Shown here in pieces: positions 41,739 through 50,261 of a DNA stretch of 59,097 nucleotides. The stretch's first letter is position 1. The number at the start of each line of letters is the position of its first letter. The stretch lies in contig CAZAJY010000001.1 of the NCBI GenBank assembly GCA_964485905.1, positions 1 to 59,097 of the forward strand, written 5' to 3'. The translations under genes and the position numbers were made by a program. This DNA is from CAIJXO01 sp964485905 (lineage in GTDB: Bacteria; Patescibacteriota; Minisyncoccia; Phycocordibacterales; GWA1-40-21). The notes beneath the pieces were generated by a model. That model was not told the origin of the DNA and made no database searches. It saw only the letters and a program-made list of their open reading frames with translations.

Positions 41739-42335
41739 TTGTTAAATTTAATTTTAACTTATAAGTATCTTCTGATTTTTCCCTTCGCAATTGTTGATGG
41801 AACAACAACATCTTTAATCTGTGGTTTCTTTATTTCTTTAGGTACTTTAAATTTTGTTTGGGCATATTTAATTTTACTTTCTGGTGATTTATTTCCAGAT
41901 ATTTTTTTATACTGCGTCGGCCGATATAGTAGTGAAAAGAATTTCATAAAAAAATATGGGGTAAAAATATTTGCAACTGCCAACCTCCATAAGACATTAG
42001 AGCATCTCTGGAATAATCATGGAATAAAAACTTTTATTTTTACTAAGTTATCTTATGGTATGGCTATCCCCTTTTTAATTAGTGCCGGCCTAATTAAATA
42101 TCCAGTAAAAAAATATTCGGCCATGTGTTTGATTATCTCAGCAATAAAAGCTTTCATAATCATAATGATTGGTTATCACCTTGGCAGTTCCTATAAAATC
42201 GCCAGCCATTATATTGAATATTTTTATATTGTCATGGCGGTAATCTTTATCTTAATTATTATTTTTTATTTCCTTCTCAGTAAAAAAATAGAGAAAAAAA
42301 TTCAAGCCCTTGAAAAAGAAGAAGAAATTCGCTAG
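41739..42335 (+). CDS. DedA/VTT-domain membrane protein
   Basis: A 198-residue integral membrane protein starting with TTG, 8 bp after the previous gene. FPFAIVDGTTTSLICGFFISLG, GDLFPDIFLYCVGRY and the later FIFTKLSYGMAIPFLISAGLIK match the DedA/SNARE-associated family, thought to include lipid transporters. Five to six hydrophobic segments are seen. Specificity is unknown. Confidence 0.75.
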   Translation: MLNLILTYKYLLIFPFAIVDGTTTSLICGFFISLGTLNFVWAYLILLSGDLFPDIFLYCVGRYSSEKNFIKKYGVKIFATANLHKTLEHLWNNHGIKTFIFTKLSYGMAIPFLISAGLIKYPVKKYSAMCLIISAIKAFIIIMIGYHLGSSYKIASHYIEYFYIVMAVIFILIIIFYFLLSKKIEKKIQALEKEEEIR

Positions 42336-42344
42336 ACTCAAGGA

Positions 42345-43397
42345 ATGAAAAAATATAAAATTTTAAAGTCCAAGGACTTAGCTGATTCAGAGGTAGAAAT
42401 AGAGTGCGAATTAGAAGTGGAAACAGTTTTGGCTCAACGGGCTAAAGCTATTGCTAAATTCCAAAAAAATTTAACCTTACCGGGTTTCCGACCAGGTCAT
42501 GTGCCAGAAAATATTCTACTTAAACAAGTCGGTGAATTAAATTTATGGAATGAAATGGCCGAACAGGCTATTAATGAATCTTTTGGAGAAATCTTGGCTG
42601 AGACCAAAACTAATTTCATCACCATGCCCCAAATTCAAATTACCAAACTGGCACAAAACAATCCAGTGCAATTTAAAATTATCGGCCCCGTCATGCCAGA
42701 AATAAAGTTAGCTGATTATAAAAAAATCGCCAAAAAAGAAAATGGGGAGAAAGCCGAGCCCGCCGAAGCCACTGATAAAGAATTGGAAGAGACCATTGAA
42801 GAGATTAGAAAAAATTATGCCTTAAAAAATCACACTCATGCCGAAGGAGAAAAGCATGATGATAAAGAAAAATTAGATTTGCCAGAGGTGAATGAAGAGT
42901 GGGTCAAAAAACTCGGAAAATTTGAAACCGTAGAAAATTTCAAAAATAAAATCCGCGAAGGGATAAAGAAGGAAAAAGAATTCAAAACCAAAGATAAAAA
43001 AAGAATGTCGATTATCGAAAAGATTTTAACCGACACCAAGGTGGTAATGCCTAAGATTCTAGTGGAAGGTGAACTCCGAAAAATGCAGGCTCAATTTGAG
43101 GACGACATTACTCGCGCTGGATTGAAGATAGATGACTATTTAAAACATTTAAAAAAGACGAGGGAAGATTTGGCCAAGGAATGGATGCCTGATGCTGAGA
43201 AACGAGCAAAAGTTCAGCTTATTATTACCAAAATCGCTCTAGAAGAAAAAATTGAAGCCGATCCAGAACAAGTTAAAAAAGAAGTGGAAAATCTCTTAAA
43301 GGTTTACAAAGAGGCTAAAGAAGACCGTACCAAGGCCTATGTCGAAATGATGCTCGTCAATGAGAAGGTATTTGAGTATTTGGAAAATTTAAATTAA
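42345..43397 (+). CDS. tig: Trigger factor, lacking a clear PPIase domain
   Basis: Ribosome-bound chaperone of 350 residues, shorter than the usual 430. The ribosome-binding signature LPGFRPGHVPENILL lies at about residues 45-59. Between about 125 and 175 the FKBP-type prolyl isomerase domain is replaced by a charged stretch (NGEKAEPAEATDKELEE, HTHAEGEKHDDKEK). The C-terminal substrate-binding helices then follow. The substrate cradle is likely functional without isomerase activity. Confidence 0.88.
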   Translation: MKKYKILKSKDLADSEVEIECELEVETVLAQRAKAIAKFQKNLTLPGFRPGHVPENILLKQVGELNLWNEMAEQAINESFGEILAETKTNFITMPQIQITKLAQNNPVQFKIIGPVMPEIKLADYKKIAKKENGEKAEPAEATDKELEETIEEIRKNYALKNHTHAEGEKHDDKEKLDLPEVNEEWVKKLGKFETVENFKNKIREGIKKEKEFKTKDKKRMSIIEKILTDTKVVMPKILVEGELRKMQAQFEDDITRAGLKIDDYLKHLKKTREDLAKEWMPDAEKRAKVQLIITKIALEEKIEADPEQVKKEVENLLKVYKEAKEDRTKAYVEMMLVNEKVFEYLENLN

Positions 43398-43404
43398 AAA
43401 ATAC

Positions 43405-44115
43405 TTAATCATTTAGACCCTTCCAGATGGCTACTATTGCCGCGGTTTCGGCACGAAGAATATTTGAGCCAAGAGAGAGAATCTTAAAATTATTTTGTTT
43501 AAATAGATTTACTTCAGCTTCGCTCCAGCCTCCCTCTGGTCCAACAAACACGCAAACATCTTTGGGGCTCTCCTCCTCATTAGATAAGGAGGGGCTAGGG
43601 GTGGTTGAGGTGTGAAACACCACTCCCACCCTGCCCTCTTTTACCACCTGTGAAACGGCTTCTCCCAAACTTACAATGTCACAAACCTTCGGTAGGGTCA
43701 CTCGCCCACTTTGTTCACTCGCTTCTTTCACAATTTTATTTAATCTTTCTAAATTTAAATCTTTTTTTTCTGATCGTTCAGAAATAATTGGATGAATTTC
43801 TGCCACACCAATTTCCGTACATTTTTCCGCAGCTAATTCAAAGTTATTTTTTTTAATTAGTGACAAAAATAATGAAATATTTTTGTCCCGCAGATCTTTA
43901 GCGAAATGGGATAGAATTTTTAAACTTAATTCTTTTTTAGAAATCAAACTAATTTCTGCTTCATATTCAAAACCACTACCATCAAACAAAATTACTTTAT
44001 CCCCAACTTTAAACCGAAAAACATTCAGAAACTGATGAATTAACTCCTTGTCGGAGATAATGATTTCCTTCTGTTCCCCTATCTTTTGTTCAATATAAAA
44101 TCTATGTAATCTCAT
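43405..44115 (-). CDS. rsmE: 16S rRNA m3U1498 methyltransferase RsmE
   Basis: SPOUT-class methyltransferase of 236 residues from ATG 44115 (MRLHRFYIE). The knot motif VFVGPEGGWSEAEVNLF and LGSNILRAETAA are intact. A segment of about 14 residues (STTPSPSLSNEEES) just before the knot is encoded by a copy of the palindromic repeat inserted in frame. It is convergent with tig, with 7 bp between stops. Confidence 0.93.
   Translation of the reverse strand: MRLHRFYIEQKIGEQKEIIISDKELIHQFLNVFRFKVGDKVILFDGSGFEYEAEISLISKKELSLKILSHFAKDLRDKNISLFLSLIKKNNFELAAEKCTEIGVAEIHPIISERSEKKDLNLERLNKIVKEASEQSGRVTLPKVCDIVSLGEAVSQVVKEGRVGVVFHTSTTPSPSLSNEEESPKDVCVFVGPEGGWSEAEVNLFKQNNFKILSLGSNILRAETAAIVAIWKGLND
43568..43612. 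repeat. Palindromic repeat, copy 6, inside rsmE
   Basis: CTCCTCCTCATTAGATAAGGAGGGG then CTAGGGGTGGTTGAGGTGTG, matching the flank of the intergenic copies. It is in frame and keeps rsmE open, so it is translated. Confidence 0.85.
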
Positions 44116-44161
44116 GTGAAACATTATTGCATAATTTCCACTTTTAATATAGACTTTATTT

Positions 44162-44740
44162 ATGTCATATTTAATCCCAACAGTTATAGAAAAGTCACAA
44201 AATGGCGAACGCGCCTACGATATTTATTCGCGCTTATTAAAAGAAAATATTATTTTTCTTGGTGGAATAATTGATGATGACACTGCCAATATTATTATCG
44301 CCCAACTTTTATTTTTACAAAGCGAGGACTCAAAAAAAGATATTAAAATTTATATCAACTCCCCCGGTGGTTCTGTCACTTCCGCTCTCGCGATTTTGGA
44401 TACAATGAATCATATTAAAAATGATGTTTCCACAGTCTGTGTTGGTATGGCCGCCTCGGCTGCCGCCCTCCTCCTCTCCGCTGGCAAAAAAGGCAAGCGC
44501 TATTCCCTACCAAATTCCGAAATTATGATTCATCAGCCAATAGGCGGCGCCCAAGGCCAAGCTTCTGATATTGAAATCACCGCTAAACAAATAGTGAAAT
44601 TAAAGGCTAAATTAAGCCAAATTATGGCTAACAATACCGGCAAAACACTAGCTCAAATCGAAAAAGACGCCGACCGCGACTACTATATGTCTGCCGATGA
44701 AGCCAAAAAATATGGTATCGTGGACAAAGTCTTGCAATAA
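44162..44740 (+). CDS. clpP: ATP-dependent Clp protease subunit ClpP
   Basis: Serine protease of 192 residues. The catalytic triad is in GMAASAAALLLSAG (Ser), NSEIMIHQP (His) and DADRDYYMSADEA (Asp). INSPGGSVTSALAI is also typical. The usual neighbours tig and clpP are close, separated here by rsmE on the other strand. No clpX is seen. Confidence 0.95.
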   Translation: MSYLIPTVIEKSQNGERAYDIYSRLLKENIIFLGGIIDDDTANIIIAQLLFLQSEDSKKDIKIYINSPGGSVTSALAILDTMNHIKNDVSTVCVGMAASAAALLLSAGKKGKRYSLPNSEIMIHQPIGGAQGQASDIEITAKQIVKLKAKLSQIMANNTGKTLAQIEKDADRDYYMSADEAKKYGIVDKVLQ

Positions 44741-44917
44741 AAGAAAAAATAAGGTAATATAAATAAGTTACTAATTAATTTATATGACCCTGTTTTTTAT
44801 CCATTTGAAATCAAAATATTTAGCGCTTGGGCAAAATCTGCCTTTATTAAATTTTCCTATGGGAAATTAATAACTTTGTTTTCAATCACATAAAAAGCGG
44901 AGCATATTCGCAAATTT
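44741..44917. other. Spacer before rny
   Basis: 177 bp of AT-rich sequence. It contains a weak hairpin AATTTTCC / GGAAATT near 44857-44875 and an unconvincing 28-codon ORF from 44784. I see no clear promoter. Confidence 0.3.
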
Positions 44918-46447
44918 ATGTCATTAAAAATTGTATTTTTGTTAGCCGGTGTGGCGGGTCTAATTGGCATCGCTCTTGGTTATTTCTTGCGTATGATTAT
45001 TTCCCTAGGTAAGAGAGGCTCTATGGAGCTGGAGATAAAGGGAATGATGCTTCAAGCTAAGGAGGAAGCAAAAAAGGTTATCTTGGAAGCAGAGAATAAA
45101 GCGGTTGAGACCTTAAAAGATATAAAAAGAGAAGCAAAAGAAAAAGAGGATGCAGCTAAAATTGTTGAGGCTCGCTTAATCAAAAAAGAGGATCTTTTGG
45201 ATCAAAGACAAATTGATATTGATAAAGAAGTAGAAAATATCAAAAAGAAAATCGATGAGATAAAAGAGATTAGGGCCAAAACGGATAAAATTGAGGAAGA
45301 AAAACTTCAGCAATTAGAAAAAATTGCTAATTTAAGTGTGGAGGAAGCAAAACAAGAAATTTTGAAGTCCACAGAAAAAAAATATGAGGAAGATATTCTA
45401 TCTCGTATTCAAAAACTAGAAATGTTTGGTGAGGAAAAATATGAGGCCAAAGCTAAAGAAATTTTGACTACCGCGATTCAAAGATTGGGTAATTCTGTCG
45501 CATCTGATGTAATGTCTACCATTGTAAATATTCCATCCGATGAAATGAAGGGAAAAATTATCGGAAAAGAAGGAAAAAATATTAAAGCATTTGAAAGGGC
45601 AACGGGGGTAGAAGTTTTAGTGGATGATACTCCAGGCGCTGTAACTATTTCTTCTTTCGATCCTGTGCGCCGACAAGTCGCTCGTGTTGCTTTGGAAAAT
45701 TTACTTATTGATGGCCGTATTCAACCAGTAAAGATTGAAAAATTGGTTGAGGAAGCCAAATTAAGTATTAATAAAATTATTAAGGAAAAAGGTGAGGCCG
45801 CCGCTTATGAGTGTGGGGTTTTCAATATGGATCCACGTATTGTGGCTATTCTGGGACGTCTACATTTCAGGACTAGTTTTGGTCAAAATGTTTTACAACA
45901 TTCTATCGAAATGGCTCATATTGCTGGTATGATTGCCGAAGAAATGGGTGCTAATGTGGCGGTCGCCAAAGCTGGTGCCCTCTTACATGATATTGGTAAG
46001 GCAGTGGATCATGAAGTTGCTGGAACACACGTGGAAATCGGTAAAAGAATTTTGCAAAAATTCGGTGCGAGTGAAGATATTATCAAAGCCATGCAAAGTC
46101 ATCATGAGGAAACCCCTTATGAAACCGTTGAATCTATTATTGTACAAGTCGCTGATGCTATCTCTGGTAGTCGTCCAGGTGCACGCCGAGATAATATTGA
46201 AAATTATATTAAAAGATTACAGGAACTTGAGGCCTTAGCCAATTCTTTCAAGGGCGTAGAAAAATCATATGCCCTACAAGCTGGTCGTGAAGTGCGTGTC
46301 TTTGTTACCCCTGAAGATATTTCCGACCTAGAGGCCAAAGAACTCGCTCATGATATCGCTGCCAAAATCGAAACTGATCTAAAGTATCCAGGCGAAATCA
46401 AGGTGAATGTGATAAGGGAGCTCCGAGTTATAGAATACGCAAGATAA
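44918..46447 (+). CDS. rny: Ribonuclease Y
   Basis: Membrane-anchored endoribonuclease that initiates mRNA decay. It has an N-terminal helix (LKIVFLLAGVAGLIGIALGYFL), a long coiled coil (residues 30-190), a KH domain (GKIIGKEGKNIKAFERATGVEVLVDD), and an HD domain with AGALLHDIGKAVDHE. Its 509 residues are standard. Confidence 0.96.
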   Translation: MSLKIVFLLAGVAGLIGIALGYFLRMIISLGKRGSMELEIKGMMLQAKEEAKKVILEAENKAVETLKDIKREAKEKEDAAKIVEARLIKKEDLLDQRQIDIDKEVENIKKKIDEIKEIRAKTDKIEEEKLQQLEKIANLSVEEAKQEILKSTEKKYEEDILSRIQKLEMFGEEKYEAKAKEILTTAIQRLGNSVASDVMSTIVNIPSDEMKGKIIGKEGKNIKAFERATGVEVLVDDTPGAVTISSFDPVRRQVARVALENLLIDGRIQPVKIEKLVEEAKLSINKIIKEKGEAAAYECGVFNMDPRIVAILGRLHFRTSFGQNVLQHSIEMAHIAGMIAEEMGANVAVAKAGALLHDIGKAVDHEVAGTHVEIGKRILQKFGASEDIIKAMQSHHEETPYETVESIIVQVADAISGSRPGARRDNIENYIKRLQELEALANSFKGVEKSYALQAGREVRVFVTPEDISDLEAKELAHDIAAKIETDLKYPGEIKVNVIRELRVIEYAR

Positions 46448-46478
46448 AATACCAGCTTTTGTCAAGTTTTTCCCCCTC

Positions 46479-46506
46479 TTGCCCTTTATTTATAAGGGTA
46501 TATAAT
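46479..46506 (+). promoter_or_regulatory. Candidate hup promoter
   Basis: TTGCCC (46479-46484), 16-bp spacer, TATAAT (46501-46506), giving a leader of about 90 nt before hup. Confidence 0.6.
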
Positions 46507-46544
46507 GAAATGGTATAAATAAGGTCGAAAAATTATTAAAAGTT

Positions 46545-46600
46545 TGCTTGCTCGCGCGAGCAATTAATCTCTCGATGAAAACTCGAGACAAGTAAATAAT
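46545..46600 (+). promoter_or_regulatory. hup leader with shared hairpin
   Basis: The leader holds a 16-bp perfect palindrome TTGCTCGCGCGAGCAA and then a hairpin TCTCG (46570-46574) / CGAGA (46584-46588) followed by CAAGTAAATAAT and the start codon. The second hairpin with its flanks matches the rpmB leader. Confidence 0.6.
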
Positions 46601-46873
46601 ATGAATAAACAAGCAATTGTAGAAGCCGTACATGGCATTCTAAATACTACAAAAGTTCAAGCTGAACAAATTGTGGATAAGGTTTTTGATTCAATCGTCG
46701 CTACTTTGAAGAAGGGTGAGGAGGTATCGGTCGCTGGACTTGGTATCTTCTCAGTCAAGCAAAGAGCCGCTCGAGATGCTAGAAATCCTCGAACTGGTGA
46801 GACCGTTAAGGTCGCCGCCATGAAGGTTCCTAAATTCCGCGCCGCTAAGGCCTTGAAGGAAGCGGTTAAATAA
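46601..46873 (+). CDS. hup: HU-type DNA-binding protein
   Basis: Nucleoid protein of 90 residues. MNKQAIVEAVHGI, GLGIFSVKQRAARDARNPRTGETVKV and VPKFRAAKALKEAVK show the complete HU fold with its DNA-binding arm. It is a single gene with its own promoter, leader and terminator. Confidence 0.95.
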   Translation: MNKQAIVEAVHGILNTTKVQAEQIVDKVFDSIVATLKKGEEVSVAGLGIFSVKQRAARDARNPRTGETVKVAAMKVPKFRAAKALKEAVK

Positions 46874-46925
46874 GAAAAGTATAAGTATCTGGTATAAGTA
46901 TTTAGTACAAATACAAATATCAAAC

Positions 46926-46959
46926 AAAAACCATTCGCCTGATTAGGCGAATGGTTTTT
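46926..46959 (+). terminator. Intrinsic terminator after hup
   Basis: Perfect 10-bp stem CCATTCGCCT / AGGCGAATGG with a GATT loop, flanked by AAAAA and TTTTT. It can act in both directions. Confidence 0.9.
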
Positions 46960-46978
46960 GAATTCTCAAATAGAAATA

Positions 46979-47003
46979 GGACCGGCCACCACTGGCTCGG
47001 TCC
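46979..47003 (-). terminator. Hairpin after the 93-residue hypothetical gene
   Basis: GGACCG and CGGTCC arms with a further CCA / TGG pairing, directly after the minus-strand stop codon. The following sequence is only moderately T-rich, so termination may rely on the next hairpin. Confidence 0.5.
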
Positions 47004-47284
47004 TATTCAGTACAAACAAAGAAAAGTTCCTCCTTCTCCTGCCCTCCAACGACAGTCTTCAGCTTTACGGGGATCTTGAAGATCTCCTGAACATCTTTCC
47101 GTTCCAAAAAAGCTTTTGTACCATATCTGACAAGCACCTGTTCCTGAGTTCCAGGAATTACTACAGCCTCATTACTTTCCCCCATGGAAAGAGCAATTTT
47201 AGCAGCTTCTTCAGCTACTTCTGGGGCAAGTGTAAAACCCATAAGGGCCTCGCTTTCTTGTTTTTCATTTTTGATCATTTCCAT
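47003..47284 (-). CDS. Hypothetical protein beside kinase-like gene
   Basis: A 93-residue soluble protein from ATG 47284. It contains GFTLAPEVAEEAAKIALSMG and ends KEELFFVCTE. I do not recognise a family. It starts 16 bp after the kinase-like gene on the same strand, suggesting a shared transcript. The plus-strand frame here is a shadow. Confidence 0.6.
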   Translation of the reverse strand: MEMIKNEKQESEALMGFTLAPEVAEEAAKIALSMGESNEAVVIPGTQEQVLVRYGTKAFLERKDVQEIFKIPVKLKTVVGGQEKEELFFVCTE

Positions 47285-47300
47285 ATAATATATTAACAAA

Positions 47301-47906
47301 TTAATTATTAACTGTCAATTTTGTTCTTAATTTTTTAATAACAGCTCTAACCATTGATTCATCGGAAGTTAAAATTATATCTCGTCCATTTTTAGTAATA
47401 TGATATGGGCCTCGCTCCCCGGGCTCTGGTTGACCAAAAAATCTTGCGGACGCTCCAAAATCGATCACATAAACTTGCCCGGTTTCTTTATCAACCATAA
47501 TATTTCCTTCGTGCAAATCTCGATGATAAATATTTTTTTGATGCATTTTTTCTACAAAATCCATCAGATCTTTTTGAAAATTTACTAAATCAAAATTAGC
47601 TGGCAATTCAGCTCGCCCTTGTAATATATCATCAATACTAACTGCTGGTAGGGCTTCCATCATTAAAAAATCATGTCCGTTTTTATCATCATCCTCAAAG
47701 GCTGAATAAACTACTGGTACTCTAGCCTTTGTTGGTAACCTTTTGAGATCAGCTAAAAATTTTTCTTCCTTGGCTGGTGCTAAATAGAAACCAACGCCAG
47801 ATATTTGCTCTGGCTTTTTAAAAATTTTAATACAAATCATCTCTTTAAAATTAAGAAAAGAAACATGAGCCGTCCTTCCTTCCCCAAGTCTAGAGGTGGT
47901 ATCCAT
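47301..47906 (-). CDS. Protein kinase-like / aminoglycoside-type kinase fold protein
   Basis: A 201-residue compact kinase-fold protein. The glycine-rich loop is LGEGRTAHV (residues 7-15), a candidate Lys lies in CIKIFKK, the catalytic loop is YHRDLHEGNIMVD (about 123-135) and DFG is in YVIDFGAS (about 146). It resembles RIO/lipopolysaccharide-kinase-like proteins more than typical Hanks kinases. Upstream, the same frame is open for 29 codons to 48005 but is broken by a TAG at 47916-47918, so the intact protein may once have been longer. Confidence 0.7.
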   Translation of the reverse strand: MDTTSRLGEGRTAHVSFLNFKEMICIKIFKKPEQISGVGFYLAPAKEEKFLADLKRLPTKARVPVVYSAFEDDDKNGHDFLMMEALPAVSIDDILQGRAELPANFDLVNFQKDLMDFVEKMHQKNIYHRDLHEGNIMVDKETGQVYVIDFGASARFFGQPEPGERGPYHITKNGRDIILTSDESMVRAVIKKLRTKLTVNN

Positions 47907-47915
47907 TAATAAAGA

Positions 47916-48005
47916 CTATACTTCTGCCTCATGACCACGAAGCACGTCTTTAATATATTCATCATACTCTGGATTAGTCACCATTTTCTCTGTTTCAAAT
48001 GTCAT
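47916..48005 (-). pseudogene. 29-codon ORF in frame upstream of the kinase-like gene
   Basis: Starts ATG 48005 and encodes MTFETEKMVTNPEYDEYIKD, then VLRGHEAEV and TAG. The stop is followed in the same frame by only three codons before the kinase-like ATG. It may be the severed N-terminus of the kinase-like protein, or a short upstream ORF that controls it. Confidence 0.45.
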
Positions 48006-48025
48006 AATTTTTATTTTAATTTAAG

Positions 48026-48096
48026 TGCGGGCGGCGGGAGTCGAACCCGCGACACCAGTTTGGAAAACTGGAGTTTTACCGTTAAACTACGCCCGC
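48026..48096 (-). tRNA. tRNA-Gly (TCC)
   Basis: Full cloverleaf on the minus strand. Acceptor stem GCGGGCG / CGCCCGC, anticodon arm CCAGT TTTCCAA ACTGG with anticodon TCC, T arm with GGTTCGACTCC. CCA is not encoded. Confidence 0.93.
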
Positions 48097-48152
48097 ATTT
48101 TACCCCGAAAGAACCCTCATATTATACATAAAAAGTCGATAAATAAAAGTGG

Positions 48153-48452
48153 TTAGATACCCTTAGCAATTTTAAGAACTTCATCAAAATTATCATCCTT
48201 CTCTACTTTCTTTCGGCGAATAAAAGAGCACTTCTCACAACGATAAGTTAAAAAATATTCTCCATGTTCCGCGTCCACTCGAATTGGTCGCATCATTCCC
48301 TGACAATCAGAAGCACGGTCACCAGGATTCAGGTCCACATGTTTGCTCCATAAACATTTTGGGCAATGATTAGTATAGCCATCCCCTATCACCTTAGCCC
48401 CGCAGTGTTCACAAATAAAATCTTCTACTGTCTTTTGAAAAAGTTTACCCAT
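48153..48452 (-). CDS. RNHCP domain zinc-ribbon protein
   Basis: A 99-residue protein with several CxxC pairs (FICEHCGAKV, NHCPKCLWSKHVD, YRCEKCSFIRR) and the RNHCP-type segment LNPGDRASDCQGMMRPI. The family is common in small genomes and Firmicutes, and its function is unknown; zinc binding is likely. It starts 7 bp from the neighbouring hypothetical gene. Confidence 0.8.
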   Translation of the reverse strand: MGKLFQKTVEDFICEHCGAKVIGDGYTNHCPKCLWSKHVDLNPGDRASDCQGMMRPIRVDAEHGEYFLTYRCEKCSFIRRKKVEKDDNFDEVLKIAKGI

Positions 48453-48459
48453 GCAATGA

Positions 48460-48828
48460 TTATAACCCTTGGTTAGGATTAGAGAAAATAGTTTTAGCTA
48501 AACCCTTAACGTCTTGAACAAAGAATTCTAATTCTCTCATAGAGAATTTAGGCAAACCACCAGGTTGAACTGTTCCATAATCTCTAGATATCTCAGTATA
48601 TCTTTTTCGTTTTTCTATCTCTGATGTTTCATTATAAAAATCATTCATATCACCATCTTCTAAAGATTTTCGTAATCTCATATACCACTCCAGTTCATTA
48701 ATCACCCTAGATAATTCTTCCTCTCGAGTTTTGTCATCCTTGCCCCCATTCCAAACTCTTATCTTTATTTCTGCTAAATAATCTTTGGTCAAGGGCGACC
48801 GCTCATCATTATTATTTAATGTTTCCAT
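48460..48828 (-). CDS. Hypothetical charged soluble protein
   Basis: 122 residues from ATG 48828, chosen because GGGGG lies just upstream; the frame is open further to 48966 with a hydrophobic, unlikely sequence. It contains LSRVINELEWYMRLRKSLEDG and FSMRELEFFVQDVKGLAKTIF. No family recognised. Confidence 0.55.
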   Translation of the reverse strand: METLNNNDERSPLTKDYLAEIKIRVWNGGKDDKTREEELSRVINELEWYMRLRKSLEDGDMNDFYNETSEIEKRKRYTEISRDYGTVQPGGLPKFSMRELEFFVQDVKGLAKTIFSNPNQGL

Positions 48829-49063
48829 ACCCCCTATTCTTCCATAAAAAAGAAAGAAAAGAAAGGCGCCGGGATACGTGAATACACATTTGACCTCGGC
48901 TAAAACGGGAATTTTGAAACTTACAGTTTCAGTACAGGTTTCCCATTTTTTCGTGATAAGAATCACTTAAAAATATGGGAGAACTTTTTCAAATCCCTAA
49001 AAATGCTTAGTCGCATTTTTACGCCCAGCAAATTAAAAACGGCCTTAATGCCGTTTAAATTTG

Positions 49064-49134
49064 TCGGGGCGCCGGGATTTGAACCCGAACTGCATGCTCC
49101 CAAAGCATGTATGCTACCGTTACACCACGCCCCG
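49064..49134 (-). tRNA. tRNA-Pro (TGG)
   Basis: Full cloverleaf on the minus strand. Acceptor stem CGGGGCG / CGCCCCG, anticodon arm CATGC TTTGGGA GCATG with anticodon TGG, T arm GGTTCAAATCC. CCA is not encoded. Confidence 0.93.
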
Positions 49135-49183
49135 ATATATTTACTAACTAAAAGATATTAGCATAGTTTTCTAATATCTCAAA

Positions 49184-49618
49184 CTACAATATTATATCCT
49201 CCAGCCAATTCACCTTAGCTTGCATGGTTTTGAGGTCCAAATATACGGTCATCACATCAAATTGCCAGTCGGGATTGCCCCGCTGTCCAAGCAAATACGT
49301 CTGAATTACTCGGCTTAATCTTTTCAATTTCCACGGGTGCAAATTATCCTCCGGCCTATAATTATCCTCTTCATATCCTTTTCCATCATTTTTAGCCTTA
49401 ATATACAGCATATGAGACACCGACTTTACTTCAATAAAGTGCAACTTCTCATTTTTTCTAGAAATGATGTCAATTTCTCCCCATTTCTTTAAATAATTCT
49501 TCTCCACAATCTCAAAACCACGTTTCACAAGAAACTTACAAGCCATATTTTCCCCCAAATCCCCCATTTTTCTCTTTTCTGTCCGATTATCTTGTTTAGT
49601 ATCTCCTTTTTGTTTCAT
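49184..49618 (-). CDS. YraN/UPF0102 family nuclease-like protein
   Basis: A 144-residue protein of the restriction-endonuclease-like fold. GDLGENMACKFLVKRGFEIVEKNY and WGEIDIISRKNEKLHFIEVKSV hold the conserved Glu, Asp and ExK residues. A Holliday-junction or DNA-repair role is often suggested. The first 17 residues are extra; a start at MGDLGEN is possible. Confidence 0.85.
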   Translation of the reverse strand: MKQKGDTKQDNRTEKRKMGDLGENMACKFLVKRGFEIVEKNYLKKWGEIDIISRKNEKLHFIEVKSVSHMLYIKAKNDGKGYEEDNYRPEDNLHPWKLKRLSRVIQTYLLGQRGNPDWQFDVMTVYLDLKTMQAKVNWLEDIIL

Positions 49619-49624
49619 GTGTAA

Positions 49625-50242
49625 CTATATTTTTCTCAAAGCTATCTCAAACCAACTTTGCCCCCTAATATCTTGTACATTCTTATAAACCACAAAAAAC
49701 TTATATGGGCAAAGTTTTTCAATATCCTCTGGTTTATAAAAATAATAATATTTCTCATCCCCTAAATTCGTTATTTTTTCTTCTTTATACTCCCCATATT
49801 TGGTTGAAATATATAAAATACCCCCAGTTTTAAGGCTTTTATAACATTTCTCAAGAAGACTCTCTAACTCCTCCCGTTTCATGTGTAACATTGAAGCAAA
49901 ACTAAATATTACTCCAAATGTTTCAGTTTCATATGAAACATCTCTTATATCTTTCACGTGAAACTCCCCTTCAAAAACTTTCTGCTTAGCTAACTTAACT
50001 AAACCTTCTGAGGCATCAATTCCCAAATAATTCCCCTTCCCCACTTTAGAAATTATATATTGAGCGTCTCTTCCATTTCCGCAACCAAGTTCCAACACTT
50101 TATTTGATCCACTTTCATTTAATTTCAATGCCCGATCAATATCCTCAAATCTAACGCCATAACTATTAAATTTATCTGCGTAAAACTGCGGATTTTTATC
50201 ATAGGCTTCTACCGTTTTCTTATTTTTGTCTTTTTCGATCAT
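49625..50242 (-). CDS. Class I SAM-dependent methyltransferase
   Basis: A 205-residue methyltransferase. Motif I is VLELGCGNGRDAQYI (about 49-63), followed by YLGIDASEGLVKLAK and FSFASMLHMKREEL. The substrate cannot be told. The gene carries a parS-like CACGTG site inside it and another just upstream of its start. Confidence 0.85.
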   Translation of the reverse strand: MIEKDKNKKTVEAYDKNPQFYADKFNSYGVRFEDIDRALKLNESGSNKVLELGCGNGRDAQYIISKVGKGNYLGIDASEGLVKLAKQKVFEGEFHVKDIRDVSYETETFGVIFSFASMLHMKREELESLLEKCYKSLKTGGILYISTKYGEYKEEKITNLGDEKYYYFYKPEDIEKLCPYKFFVVYKNVQDIRGQSWFEIALRKI

Positions 50243-50245
50243 GTT

Positions 50246-50261
50246 TGTTTCACGTGAAACG
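50246..50261. promoter_or_regulatory. parS-like site
   Basis: TGTTTCACGTGAAACG, one base from the widely conserved ParB site TGTTTCACGTGAAACA. Related sites are TTTCACGTGAAACT at about 49952-49965 and TGGTTCACGTGAAACA at 51770-51785. Confidence 0.65.

Noticed and set aside
44784..44870. 28-codon ORF before rny
   Set aside because: Low-complexity, no ribosome binding site and no recognisable pattern.
46958..47296. Plus-strand ORF opposite the 93-residue hypothetical gene
   Set aside because: It starts inside terminator and hairpin sequence and has an unlikely Ser/Phe/Leu-rich composition; the minus frame is protein-like and adjoins the kinase-like gene.
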